From Thioclava sp. GXIMD4216 (GTDB taxonomy: Bacteria > Pseudomonadota > Alphaproteobacteria > Rhodobacterales > Rhodobacteraceae): 64,000 nt of DNA. The stretch is taken from positions 414,823-478,822 of the forward strand of contig NZ_CP149927.1 in assembly GCF_037949285.1 (NCBI RefSeq). The letters are read 5' to 3'. Both the position numbers and the translations under genes were made by a program. The notes under the pieces are model-generated. The model ran no database searches, was not told the DNA's origin, and was given only the letters and a program-made list of their open reading frames with translations. Shown piece after piece: positions 25,406-34,111 of this stretch (within the stretch, counting starts at the first letter, position 1; each line of letters begins with the position of its first letter).

Positions 25406-26425
25406 TCAGACGGCCTTCCGGTAGAAATCCTCTTGCAAATCCAGCGTGACCGCCTGACCGGTTCTGGCGGACTCGGTCGCGGCTTCGGCCATCGCCAAGG
25501 CGGCAATTCCATCCTCAAGCGTGCTGGGCATCGGTGCATTCTCCAGCACCGCCGACACGAATGCCTCCCATTCCGCCGCATAGGCGGGCATATAGCGTTC
25601 AAGGAAGAAATAGGTGGGCTTGGCACTCACGACGCCTGCCGTGGTCGACTTCACAACCGTATTTTCCAGCATATTCTGCGCCTGTAGCAGCCCGTCAGAG
25701 CCCAGAAGCTCGACACGCTGGTCATAGCCATACACCGCGCGGCGCGAATTCTTGATGACCGCGATCCGCCCGTCGGCATAGGTCAGCGTCACCACCGCAG
25801 TGTCCACATCCCCTGCCGCGCCGATCTCGGGATCAACGATAGAGCTTCCGACCGCGCGCACCGTGACAGGCACCTCGCCCATCAGGAAATTGGCCATATC
25901 GAAATCATGGATCATCATGTCGCGGAACAGCCCGCCCGACACTTTGATATAGGATACCGGCGGCGGCGCAGGGTCGAACGAAGTCACCGACAGCAGCTCG
26001 GATTTACCGATCTCGCCGCGCTGTGCGGCGGCTTTGAGCGCCGCGAAATTGGGATCGAACCGGCGGTTGAAGCCGATCATCACGGGCCGCCCGCTCAGAC
26101 GTGCCGCCCCGAGACAGGCCCGCGCACGGGCCAGCGACAGATCCACGGGCTTTTCACATAAAACGGCTTTCCCCGCCGCTGTCGCCGCCTCGATCAGATC
26201 CGAATGGGTATCGGTCGAGGTCGCCACAAGCACCGCATCAATCGACGGATCACTCAGGATCTCTTCGGTGGAGCGCGCCTGCGCCCCGAATTTCGCAGCC
26301 AGCGCCTCGGCACCGGGGCGATGCACATCCGACACCGCCACCAAGCTGGAACGCGCGTTCCCCGCAATGTTTACCGCATGCACCTGCCCGATACGGCCAG
26401 CGCCGAGCAACCCAACTTTCAGCAT
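25406..26425 (-). CDS. iolG: Myo-inositol 2-dehydrogenase
   Basis: 339 residues, Gfo/Idh/MocA family. Oxidises myo-inositol to 2-keto-myo-inositol with NAD+. It has the Rossmann motif G-L-L-G-A-G-R-I-G-Q-V-H-A, the catalytic C-E-K-P (Lys92) and a typical IolG central block G-G-L-F-R-D-M-M-I-H-D-F-D-M-A. ATG at 26425 with GGGAGG. First gene of the iol operon, directly after the operator-like palindromes. Of the two Gfo/Idh/MocA proteins here it is the better match to true IolG. Confidence 0.88.
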   Translation of the reverse strand: MLKVGLLGAGRIGQVHAVNIAGNARSSLVAVSDVHRPGAEALAAKFGAQARSTEEILSDPSIDAVLVATSTDTHSDLIEAATAAGKAVLCEKPVDLSLARARACLGAARLSGRPVMIGFNRRFDPNFAALKAAAQRGEIGKSELLSVTSFDPAPPPVSYIKVSGGLFRDMMIHDFDMANFLMGEVPVTVRAVGSSIVDPEIGAAGDVDTAVVTLTYADGRIAVIKNSRRAVYGYDQRVELLGSDGLLQAQNMLENTVVKSTTAGVVSAKPTYFFLERYMPAYAAEWEAFVSAVLENAPMPSTLEDGIAALAMAEAATESARTGQAVTLDLQEDFYRKAV

Positions 26426-26484
26426 ATGATCCTCCCTGTGTGCAGCCCTCCTCAAGGCCGCGACACGACTCATTAATACCGCCG

Positions 26485-26500
26485 TTGCACGCGCGTGCAA
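26485..26500. promoter_or_regulatory. Operator-like palindrome 1 (LacI-family half-sites)
   Basis: Perfect 16-bp palindrome TTGCACGCGCGTGCAA in the divergent region between iolG and the LacI-type regulator. The symmetric CG centre and T-T-G-C half-sites are typical of LacI-family operators. It probably binds the product of 26637-27674. Confidence 0.7.
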
Positions 26501-26507
26501 GATAAAT

Positions 26508-26523
26508 TTGCTCGCGAGTGCAA
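26508..26523. promoter_or_regulatory. Operator-like palindrome 2
   Basis: TTGCTCGCGAGTGCAA, same outer half-sites as palindrome 1 with two asymmetric positions. Centre-to-centre distance is 23 bp, about two helical turns, so two regulator dimers could bind on one face. Confidence 0.65.
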
Positions 26524-26636
26524 AATAGGTGGGCTAGCCTATTATTTGTCAGATACATTTTGGATTGCCCGCAGTTTGGGTGTAGGCAGACGGCAAATCT
26601 TTGCCGTGCCCTTACGGAAGACAGGACGGACCACCG

Positions 26637-27674
26637 ATGAAAAAAGACCCCGCCCCGCAGCCTGCAGAGAGCTACGTCACCGCAGATGACGTCGCCCGCG
26701 CCGCCGGTGTGTCGCGCTGGACGGTCAATCGTGCCTTCCGCAAGGATGCCTCGATTTCCGAGAAGGCGCGCGAGAAGGTCCTACAGGCCGCGGCCGCGCT
26801 GGATTATATCCCCGACCTGCGTGCCGCCGCGCTGGCCTCGGCGCGCTCGTCCTCGGCACGGTCCAATCTGGTGGCACTCCTGATCGACGATTTCGCCAAT
26901 CCGCACAAGCTGGTGATGCTGGAACATCTGACCCGCGCCCTGCGCCGTGGGGGCTGGGATATCCTGCTGGTCAATACGCTCGATACCGATGACACCGCCC
27001 CCGCCCTGCGCCATGCCAGCCAGCGTCGCGTCGATGCCACCATCCTGATCGGCATCCAGTTCCATGACGACATCCTGAATGCTGTGCAGCAGGGCGGACG
27101 CCAGCCCAAACTGATTGTCTTCGCGCGGACCTCGCAGAACGAAAATGTCATCTCGATTGCCGTCGATGACAGGGCCGCGACCCTGAAGATCGCACAATAC
27201 ATCACCCAGAAGGGCTTCCGAAAGCCGTTCTACCTTGCCGGACCGCGCACTTTCTCGGCGCATCTTCTGCGCAAGGAGACCTTCATGGAATACTGGGCCG
27301 ACACCTATGGCAGCCAGCCGGAAACGCAATGGGTGGATGCCTATGATTCGCAAAAGGCCGAACGCCTGATCCGCCAGAGCCTGACGGGACGCGCCCCGCA
27401 GGATCTGCCCGATGTCATCGTCTGCGAGAATGACGCGCTGGCTTTGGGTACGATCGACGCGATCCGCCACGATCTGAAATTGCGCGTGCCCGAGGACATC
27501 GCGGTGATCGGCTTTGACGACGTTCCGCAAGCTGCCAGCCCGAATTACCGCCTGACGACCTATCAGCAGCCGCTGGGCGACATGGCCGCCTATCTGGTCG
27601 AGGTGCTGGACTCGCGTAGCCCGCTCAGCAGCAAGACGTTTCTGGGCCAGCTGATCATCCGCGAGACGGCCTGA
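26637..27674 (+). CDS. LacI-family transcriptional regulator of the inositol operon
   Basis: 345 residues. N-terminal helix-turn-helix with V-T-A-D-D-V-A-R-A-A-G-V-S-R-W-T-V-N-R-A-F, then the hinge and a periplasmic-binding-protein-like ligand domain (about 70-340) with V-A-L-L-I-D-D-F-A-N-P and I-A-V-I-G-F-D-D-V-P-Q. ATG at 26637 with AGGACGG. Divergent from iolG, with the paired palindromes between, so it most likely represses iol and perhaps itself; an inositol breakdown product is the natural inducer. Regulation of the whole operon is inferred. Confidence 0.85.
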   Translation: MKKDPAPQPAESYVTADDVARAAGVSRWTVNRAFRKDASISEKAREKVLQAAAALDYIPDLRAAALASARSSSARSNLVALLIDDFANPHKLVMLEHLTRALRRGGWDILLVNTLDTDDTAPALRHASQRRVDATILIGIQFHDDILNAVQQGGRQPKLIVFARTSQNENVISIAVDDRAATLKIAQYITQKGFRKPFYLAGPRTFSAHLLRKETFMEYWADTYGSQPETQWVDAYDSQKAERLIRQSLTGRAPQDLPDVIVCENDALALGTIDAIRHDLKLRVPEDIAVIGFDDVPQAASPNYRLTTYQQPLGDMAAYLVEVLDSRSPLSSKTFLGQLIIRETA

Positions 27675-27680
27675 CCCGGC

Positions 27681-28265
27681 CTAGATCCGCCCCGCCGCAC
27701 GGTGTTCAAGGGCCCGCCGCATCTCGGCCACTTCGCCCTCGCCGAAGCCGCGCAGACACAGGCGTTCGACCGGCGTCAGATCACACCAGAAACGGTAGAG
27801 CACATGGTCGCGTTCGGCCCGCGGGGCCTGCGCCATCCGCAGATCGTAGATCTTCTGCGCTGCCTCCAGAAGGCGCAGATGCAGGGCCGCCAGCAAGGGC
27901 GCAAAGGCCGCCCGTCCCCGCGCGGAATTGCGCAACCGCAGCAGCGCGGCTTCGCCGATGGTCATGGTCTGCGCCAAGCCCCAGCCCAGAATATCGGCGG
28001 CCCGATGGGGCGGACAGGGCAAATGGCCGGTCAGACCATAGGTCAGTTCCAGCACCCGCCGCTCTTCTGCCGGTAGCCCCAGAATAACCGCGACACAGGC
28101 GCGTTCCAGCGGATCCGATACATCGGCCAGACGTCCGCGTCGCGGCAGCTCACCATGCTCGCGGTGAGGCCGCGCGGGCTTGCGCCGCGCATCACGCATA
28201 GGCCCCGCACGCAATGTCTTGCGCACCAGACCATCGACCTTTGCAAGAAGATATTCCGCCAGCAC
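27681..28265 (-). CDS. Uncharacterised protein with a sigma-70 region-4-like segment
   Basis: 194 residues. No signal peptide or membrane segment. Residues about 66-115 read E-E-R-R-V-L-E-L-T-Y-G-L-T-G then A-A-D-I-L-G-W, T-I-G-E-A-A-L-L-R-L-R. This resembles the sigma-factor region 4 pattern (E-R-x-V-L-x-L-x-Y-G-L ... A-L-x-K-L-R). The N-terminus is basic (R/K-rich, about 15-45). No recognisable region 2. It may be an anti-sigma-like or DNA-binding adaptor, or a degenerate sigma factor. It is 6 bp from the LacI-regulator stop and faces away from urtA. Start chosen as the longest frame; function unknown. Confidence 0.5.
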   Translation of the reverse strand: MLAEYLLAKVDGLVRKTLRAGPMRDARRKPARPHREHGELPRRGRLADVSDPLERACVAVILGLPAEERRVLELTYGLTGHLPCPPHRAADILGWGLAQTMTIGEAALLRLRNSARGRAAFAPLLAALHLRLLEAAQKIYDLRMAQAPRAERDHVLYRFWCDLTPVERLCLRGFGEGEVAEMRRALEHRAAGRI

Positions 28266-28487
28266 TTTTTACCCTTTCACACGCCCTCCCCCGAAAAGAG
28301 TAGCGCGCCGCATCGGGTTTTCCGCTTGCGTTTCGGGCAAGGCTGCCATGCAGAGCGCGTGATAGGCCGCATCCGCCGCCTTTTGCCATACTCCCTTCGG
28401 TGCATATGCGGCACCCGCAAAGGCCCGCATGCTCTCCCCATGCCGCGCAACCATAAAGCGCGACGCCAACAACAACGGGGACGTTTC

Positions 28488-29684
28488 ATGAAAAAGACCA
28501 ATCTGACACTGGCCGCACTGGCTTTCGGCGCTGCTTCGGCGCAGAGCGCTCTGGCCGAAGACAGCGTGAATGTGGGTGTGCTGCAATCGCTTTCCGGCAC
28601 GATGGCGATTTCGGAAGTCACTGTGAAAAACGCCGAAGTCATGGCGATTGACGAGATCAATGCCGCAGGCGGCGTGATGGGGCATCAGATCAAGGCGATC
28701 GTCGAGGATGGCGCTTCCGACCCCGCGATCTTCGCGCAAAAAGCCACCAAGCTGATTGAAAACGACAAGGTCGCCACCGTCTTCGGCGGCTGGACCTCGG
28801 CCTCGCGCAAGGCCATGCTGCCGGTCTTCGAGCGCACCGACAACCTGCTATGGTATCCGGTCCAGTTCGAGGGCAATGAATGCTCGGCCAATATCATGTA
28901 TTCCGGCGCCCAGCCCAACCAGCAGATCCTGCCCGCCTATGAATGGGCCAAAGCCCAAGGCGACAAGAGCATCTTCCTTGTCGGCTCGGATTACGTGTTC
29001 CCGCGGACGGCCAACCTGATCGTGAAAAAACATATCGCCGAAGACGGGCTGACTATGGCGGGCGAGGAATATGTGCCGCTGGGTGGCACCGATTTCTCGG
29101 CCGTGATCGCCAAGATCCGCGCGGCCAAGCCCGATATCATCTTCAACACGCTCAATGGCGATTCCAACGTCTCCTTTTTCAAACAGCTGGCCGCTTCGGG
29201 CATCACGCTGGAAGACACGCCGGTCATGAGCTTCTCGATTGCCGAACAGGAAGCGCAAGCCATGGGCACCAAACTGGTGGCAGGCTCCTATGCCGCATGG
29301 AACTATTTCGAGACCCTCCCGGGTGAGGCGAACGAGAAATTCGTCGATGCCTACCGCGCGAAATTCGGCGCCGATGCCGCGATTACCGACCCGATGCTGC
29401 ACGGCTATCTGGACGTCTACGCATGGAAAGCCGCTGTGGAAAAAGCAGGCAGCTTCGATGCCGATGCCGTGCGCAAAGCCGCCGTTGATCTGGATGTGGC
29501 AACGCCGATGGGCGATGTGGCCTTCGCGCCCAACCAGTCGCTGACCCAGACCGCCTATGTCGGCAAGCTCGACGACAAGGGCAAATTCGACATCGTCTGG
29601 AAATCCGAAGGCGAGATCGCGCCCGAACCCTATGACGCTCTCACCTTCCCCGGCAAATCCTGCGACCTGAGCGCAACCAACTGA
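28488..29684 (+). CDS. urtA: Urea ABC transporter, substrate-binding protein
   Basis: 398 residues, periplasmic, with a signal peptide (M-K-K-T-N-L-T-L-A-A-L-A-F-G, cleavage near A-L-A). The UrtA-specific segment Y-P-V-Q-F-E-G-N-E-C-S followed by G-A-Q-P-N-Q-Q-I is clear, as is G-G-W-T-S-A-S-R. Relatives bind short-chain amides (FmdD), but the five-gene urtABCDE order favours urea. ATG at 28488 with GGGGA. A hairpin follows the stop, as is usual after a highly expressed binding-protein gene. Confidence 0.9.
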   Translation: MKKTNLTLAALAFGAASAQSALAEDSVNVGVLQSLSGTMAISEVTVKNAEVMAIDEINAAGGVMGHQIKAIVEDGASDPAIFAQKATKLIENDKVATVFGGWTSASRKAMLPVFERTDNLLWYPVQFEGNECSANIMYSGAQPNQQILPAYEWAKAQGDKSIFLVGSDYVFPRTANLIVKKHIAEDGLTMAGEEYVPLGGTDFSAVIAKIRAAKPDIIFNTLNGDSNVSFFKQLAASGITLEDTPVMSFSIAEQEAQAMGTKLVAGSYAAWNYFETLPGEANEKFVDAYRAKFGADAAITDPMLHGYLDVYAWKAAVEKAGSFDADAVRKAAVDLDVATPMGDVAFAPNQSLTQTAYVGKLDDKGKFDIVWKSEGEIAPEPYDALTFPGKSCDLSATN

Positions 29685-29693
29685 TCCCCGACT

Positions 29694-29717
29694 GGCCCCC
29701 GCGACATGTCGGGGGCC
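29694..29717 (+). terminator. Partial terminator between urtA and urtB
   Basis: 8-bp stem GGCCCCCG/CGGGGGCC with an 8-nt loop, followed by TCTTTCT, 10 bp after the urtA stop and 29 bp before urtB. It likely terminates a share of transcripts so that UrtA exceeds the membrane components. Confidence 0.65.
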
Positions 29718-29745
29718 TCTTTCTCGAACATGCAGGAGACACCCC

Positions 29746-30639
29746 ATGGTAGATGCAACCCTTCTTGTCGGGCAGATCTTCAACGGTTTCAGCGTCGCCT
29801 CGCTTTTCGTTCTTGCCGCCCTCGGTCTGGCGCTCAGCTTCGGGCTGATGCGGGTGATCAATATGGCGCATGGCGAAATGCTGATGCTGGGCGGCTATCT
29901 GGCCTATCTGACCTATCTCGTGGTTCCCGGACCGCTGGCCATTCTCGTCGCGATCCCCGTGGCTTTCCTTGGCGCGGCCCTCTTGGGCGGCGTGATGGAG
30001 CTGACCGTGGTGCGCAAACTGTCCGCCCGCCCGCTTGATACGCTGCTGGCCACTTGGGGCGTCAGCCTGATCCTGCAACAGGCCGCGCGCTCGATCTTCG
30101 GGCCGATTGGCGTGGGTGTGACCGCGCCCGACTGGCTGAACACCGGCTTCATGCTGGGGGGCGTCTATTTCCCCTCGACCCGTCTTTTCATTCTGGGCGT
30201 GGCCGTTCTGGTGCTGCTGGCGCTGGGGCTTCTGATCGCCCGCACCCGCCTTGGTCTTCTGGTGCGCGCCGTCAATCAGGACCGCATGATGGCCGCAGCC
30301 TCGGGCATCAATGTCCGCCGCGTCGATCTGGCCGTCTTCTGCCTTGGCACCGGCATCGCGGGGCTTGCGGGCGTTGTTCTCTCGCTCCTTGGGCCAGTTA
30401 CCCCTAGTGTCGGGCAAAGCTATATCGTTCCGGCCTTCCTTGTGGTGGTGATGGGCGGTCTCGGGTCCATGGTCGGCACCACGATTGCCGCCATCATCCT
30501 CGGGCTTGTCTCGGCAATCAGCCAGATCTTCCTTGATGTCTCGATGAGCCAGGTTCTGATGCTGCTGGCCGTGATCATCTTCCTGCAATTCCGCCCGCAA
30601 GGCGTGGTGGCCACCCGTTCGCGCGCTCTGGAGGATTAA
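29746..30639 (+). CDS. urtB: Urea ABC transporter permease UrtB
   Basis: 297 residues, LivH-type permease with about 8 transmembrane segments. Typical segments include G-L-A-L-S-F-G-L-M-R-V-I-N-M-A-H-G-E and the loop G-L-G-S-M-V-G-T. ATG at 29746 with AGGAGA. It pairs with UrtC to form the channel. The urtC start follows after 1 bp. Confidence 0.9.
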   Translation: MVDATLLVGQIFNGFSVASLFVLAALGLALSFGLMRVINMAHGEMLMLGGYLAYLTYLVVPGPLAILVAIPVAFLGAALLGGVMELTVVRKLSARPLDTLLATWGVSLILQQAARSIFGPIGVGVTAPDWLNTGFMLGGVYFPSTRLFILGVAVLVLLALGLLIARTRLGLLVRAVNQDRMMAAASGINVRRVDLAVFCLGTGIAGLAGVVLSLLGPVTPSVGQSYIVPAFLVVVMGGLGSMVGTTIAAIILGLVSAISQIFLDVSMSQVLMLLAVIIFLQFRPQGVVATRSRALED

Positions 30640-30640
30640 G

Positions 30641-31702
30641 ATGACCGCATTACACCGCTATGGCTGGATCGCCGTGCTGGCTCTGGCCGCTCTCGCACCC
30701 TCTTTCGTGTCGTCTTACGACCTCAACCTGCTGGGCCGCTTTCTGGCCATGGGCATCCTTGCCATCGGCATCGTGCTGATCTGGGGCGAGGCAGGCATCC
30801 TCAGCCTCGGCCAAGGCGTCTTCTTCGGCTTGGGCGGCTATTCCATCGCCATGTATATGAAGCTGGCCTCGCTACCGTCGGGCAGCCTGCCCGATTTCAT
30901 GGAATGGTCGGGCGTGATGGCGCTGCCGTGGTGGTGGGCCCCCTTCGCCAACCCCGTTTTCGCGCTGGCGGCGATCATCGTGATCCCCACCGCTTTCGCC
31001 GCGCTTTTCTCGTGGCTTGTGTTCCGCCGCCGCATCGTGGGGGTCTATTTCGCGCTGATCACCCAAGCCGTCGCCCTTACCTTCGCCACGCTGCTGACCA
31101 GCCAGCAGAACACTACGGGCGGCTATAACGGGCTGACGGGCTTTACCGGTATCTTCGGCCTGCCGCTTGGCACGCCCGAGACCAACCGCATCCTCTATTT
31201 CGTCACGCTGGCGCTGCTGGTGGTGGTCTTCGCCTTCTCGAAATGGCTGACCGGATCGCGCTATGGCACGCTTCTGCGCGCCACCCGTGACGGCGAGAAT
31301 CGCGTGCGCTTTCTGGGCTATAACACCACCCCCTATAAGGTCGTGGCCTTCGCCTTCGCGGGCATGTTCGCCTCGATCGCCGGTGCGCTCTTTACCCTGC
31401 ACGCAGGCGTGGTGTCGCCCGCTTTTGTCGGCGTTGTCCCCTCCATCGAGATGGTGGTCTGGGTCGCCGTCGGAGGCCGTCACAGCCTCTGGGGCGCGGT
31501 GCTGGGGGCGCTCGTCGTCAACCTCGCCAAGGATGTGATCTCCTCGGCCATGCCCGAAGCCTGGCTCTATGTGCTGGGCCTCGTCTTCATCCTGACCGTG
31601 ATGTTCCTGCCAAATGGGATCGCCGGTCTGATCGAAGACCTGATCGAGAAATCCCGCAACCGCCGCATCCCCGAAGCGGACCTCGTGGAGGAGCCGAAAT
31701 GA
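30641..31702 (+). CDS. urtC: Urea ABC transporter permease UrtC
   Basis: 353 residues, LivM-type permease. G-E-A-G-I-L-S-L-G-Q-G-V-F-F-G-L-G-G-Y near the N-terminus and V-G-G-R-H-S-L-W-G-A-V toward the C-terminus match UrtC. Second channel subunit with UrtB. ATG follows GGAGG in the urtB stop region, and the last codons overlap urtD by 4 bp. Confidence 0.9.
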   Translation: MTALHRYGWIAVLALAALAPSFVSSYDLNLLGRFLAMGILAIGIVLIWGEAGILSLGQGVFFGLGGYSIAMYMKLASLPSGSLPDFMEWSGVMALPWWWAPFANPVFALAAIIVIPTAFAALFSWLVFRRRIVGVYFALITQAVALTFATLLTSQQNTTGGYNGLTGFTGIFGLPLGTPETNRILYFVTLALLVVVFAFSKWLTGSRYGTLLRATRDGENRVRFLGYNTTPYKVVAFAFAGMFASIAGALFTLHAGVVSPAFVGVVPSIEMVVWVAVGGRHSLWGAVLGALVVNLAKDVISSAMPEAWLYVLGLVFILTVMFLPNGIAGLIEDLIEKSRNRRIPEADLVEEPK

Positions 31703-32469
31703 ACGCCTATAGCCCAATGACCCCCGACCCCTATATCCTGAAACTCGATGGTATCACGGTGGATTTTGACGGGTTCAAAGCCATCGACAACTTCTCGATG
31801 ACGCTCGAACGCGGCCAGCTGCGGGTGCTGATCGGCCCCAATGGCGCGGGCAAATCCACGCTTTGCGATACGATCATCGGGCGGGTGCAATCGGCGGCTG
31901 GTACCGTCACCTTCAACGGTGCCGATATCACCAACCTCCCCGAATTCGAGATCGTCCGCCGCGGTATCTGCCGCAAATTCCAGACGCCGGGGGTGCTGCC
32001 CTCGCTGACCGTGCGCGATAACCTTCTGGTCTCGGCGCGCCGCGACCGCCGCTGGTGGAAGGGATTGGGGCACGGGGCCAAACGCGAAGAGGCCGAGAAG
32101 GTCGAGGCGCTGCTTGACAAGATTGGCCTGACCGAGAGGGCAGAGACCTTCGCGCGCGATCTGGCGCATGGCGAGAAGCAATGGCTCGAGATCGGGATGG
32201 TGGTCGCAACGGGGGCCGAGTTGCTCTTGCTGGACGAACCCACCGCAGGGATGGGCCCGAATGAAACCTCCAAGACCGCCAAGCTGATCCATTCCCTCTT
32301 GGGCGAGCATGCGGTGCTGGTGATCGACCACGATATGGCCTTCGTCGAGGAACTGGGTGCCAAGGTCACCGTGATGCATCAGGGCAAGTTCCTGAAACAG
32401 GGTTCGGTTGCCGATGTGCGCGCCGATCCGGAAGTCGCCGCCGTCTACCTTGGCCGCGCAAAGGAGTAA
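31699..32469 (+). CDS. urtD: Urea ABC transporter ATP-binding protein UrtD
   Basis: 256 residues. LivG-type ATPase with Walker A G-P-N-G-A-G-K-S-T, L-A-H-G-E-K-Q-W-L-E-I-G (signature region) and Walker B L-L-L-L-D-E-P-T-A-G-M. The L-A-H-G-E-K signature instead of L-S-G-G-Q is characteristic of UrtD. It overlaps urtC by 4 bp and precedes urtE by 4 bp. Confidence 0.9.
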   Translation: MNAYSPMTPDPYILKLDGITVDFDGFKAIDNFSMTLERGQLRVLIGPNGAGKSTLCDTIIGRVQSAAGTVTFNGADITNLPEFEIVRRGICRKFQTPGVLPSLTVRDNLLVSARRDRRWWKGLGHGAKREEAEKVEALLDKIGLTERAETFARDLAHGEKQWLEIGMVVATGAELLLLDEPTAGMGPNETSKTAKLIHSLLGEHAVLVIDHDMAFVEELGAKVTVMHQGKFLKQGSVADVRADPEVAAVYLGRAKE

Positions 32470-32473
32470 CCAT

Positions 32474-33193
32474 ATGAACAGCCTCTTGAAAATGGAGCGC
32501 GTCGGCGCAGGCTACGGCCAAAGCCCCGTGTTGTTCGACATCGACCTGAATGTGGCGCGTGGCGGAGCGCTGGCGCTGATCGGGCGCAATGGCGTGGGCA
32601 AAACCACCCTTCTGCGCACCATCATGGGCGTGCAGAAGGCCACCCGTGGCCGCATCACGCTGGACGGGGCGGATGTGACACAGGCCAAGCCGCATGAGCG
32701 CTCCCGCGCAGGCATCGGCTTTGTGCCGCAGGGCCGCCATGTCTTCCCGCATCTCAGCGTCGAGGAAAACCTGCTGTCGGGGCTTTCCGCTTTGGCGGGG
32801 CGCGGTAAGGGGCTGATTGCCAAGGGCATTCCCGACCATATCTTCGACCTCTTCCCCAAGCTTGACCAGATCCGCCACCGCAAGGCGGGCGTTCTGTCGG
32901 GTGGTGAGCAACAGCAGCTGGCCATCGGTCGTGCGCTTTGTGGTCAGCCGAAGCTTTTGCTGCTGGACGAGCCGACCGAAGGTATCCAGCCCAATGTTGT
33001 CCAGCAGATTGAAGACGCCCTGCGGCGCGTGCGCAGCGAGCTGGGGGTGACCATTGTCATCGTCGAGCAATATCTCGATTTCGCATGGTCCTTTGCCGAT
33101 GACTATTGCGTGCTGCAACGCGGGCGGCAGGTGCGTCAGGGGCGCACCACAGAGGATACCGCCGCCGAGGTCGCCCATCTGGTCAATGTCTGA
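32474..33193 (+). CDS. urtE: Urea ABC transporter ATP-binding protein UrtE
   Basis: 239 residues. LivF-type ATPase: Walker A G-R-N-G-V-G-K-T-T, signature L-S-G-G-E-Q-Q-Q-L-A-I-G, Walker B L-L-L-L-D-E-P-T-E-G-I-Q. I-G-F-V-P-Q-G-R-H-V-F-P is typical of this family. The ATG at 32474 is 4 bp after the urtD stop with AAGGAG upstream. Last gene of the operon; a convergent response regulator lies 24 bp beyond. Confidence 0.9.
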   Translation: MNSLLKMERVGAGYGQSPVLFDIDLNVARGGALALIGRNGVGKTTLLRTIMGVQKATRGRITLDGADVTQAKPHERSRAGIGFVPQGRHVFPHLSVEENLLSGLSALAGRGKGLIAKGIPDHIFDLFPKLDQIRHRKAGVLSGGEQQQLAIGRALCGQPKLLLLDEPTEGIQPNVVQQIEDALRRVRSELGVTIVIVEQYLDFAWSFADDYCVLQRGRQVRQGRTTEDTAAEVAHLVNV

Positions 33194-33217
33194 TGTGTGA
33201 CATCTGGTCCGAGCAGT

Positions 33218-34111
33218 TCATCCCTGCTCGGACAGCACCTGCACCGCCATCGCCGCCGCAGTGGCCCGATTTTCCACGGATAATTTGGCATAGATCTGCA
33301 AAAGGTGCTTTTTCACCGTGGCGACCGAATTTCCCAAAATGTCGGCTATGTCCTGATTGGACTTGCCAGCGGCAACCCAGACCAGCACCTCGGCCTCGCG
33401 CTGGGTCAGCGGAAAACGCCCGCGCAGGATCTCTTCGCGCAGGCCCGGACGGTCTTCGGTGACGCGGAACAGATATTCACCCTCGCGCACGGGGTTGAGG
33501 TAATGGAACCCGATCTCGGCCTCGCCCAAGGGCACCACCGCCGTGCTGCCCGTCTGACGGGTCAGCGACAGAAGCTGCCCCACCAGCGCATCGGTCAGCA
33601 GCAGCTGCCCGCCATGAAACAGCCCGCCCAGCAGGTCTTCGGCGCGCGGCGTGGACCACAGGATACGCCCGCCGCCATCCATCGCCAGCAAGGACCGCCC
33701 CGTCGCATCCAGCGCCGCCCGCGCCCCTTCGGCCAAACGCGCATTCAGCAGATGCACGCGGATACGGGCGATCAATTCCTCAAGCTTGATCGGTTTTGTG
33801 ACATAATCGACGCCGCCTGCCGCCAATCCGGCCACCACATGTTCGGTATCTGACAATCCGGTCATGAAGATCACAGGGATATTCTCACGCCCCGGCGTCT
33901 GTTTGATAGCCCGCGTGGTGGCAAAGCCATCCAGCCCCGGCATCACCGCATCCATCAAGATCACATGCGGCGCGATCTTGCCCAGAAGATCCAGCGCCGC
34001 CTGACCCGAGGTCGCCACCAGCACCGTCATTCCCTCGCGCTCCAGCGTATCGGTCAACAGCCCCAGCGTCTGCGGCGTGTCATCCACGATCAACACGATA
34101 TCATCCGTCAT
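33218..34111 (-). CDS. Response regulator with LuxR-type DNA-binding domain
   Basis: 297 residues. Receiver domain 1-120 with the phosphoacceptor Asp54 (L-M-D-A-V-M-P-G-L-D) and T-K-P-I. A middle region (about 130-220) resembles a PAS-like sensor. The C-terminal LuxR/FixJ helix-turn-helix (230-297) opens L-T-Q-R-E-A-E-V-L and has N-Q-D-I-A-D-I-L-G-N-S-V-A-T-V-K-K-H. Its start overlaps the kinase stop by 11 bp, so the pair is one operon. It converges on urtE, which suggests but does not prove that it controls the urea transporter. Confidence 0.87.
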   Translation of the reverse strand: MTDDIVLIVDDTPQTLGLLTDTLEREGMTVLVATSGQAALDLLGKIAPHVILMDAVMPGLDGFATTRAIKQTPGRENIPVIFMTGLSDTEHVVAGLAAGGVDYVTKPIKLEELIARIRVHLLNARLAEGARAALDATGRSLLAMDGGGRILWSTPRAEDLLGGLFHGGQLLLTDALVGQLLSLTRQTGSTAVVPLGEAEIGFHYLNPVREGEYLFRVTEDRPGLREEILRGRFPLTQREAEVLVWVAAGKSNQDIADILGNSVATVKKHLLQIYAKLSVENRATAAAMAVQVLSEQG

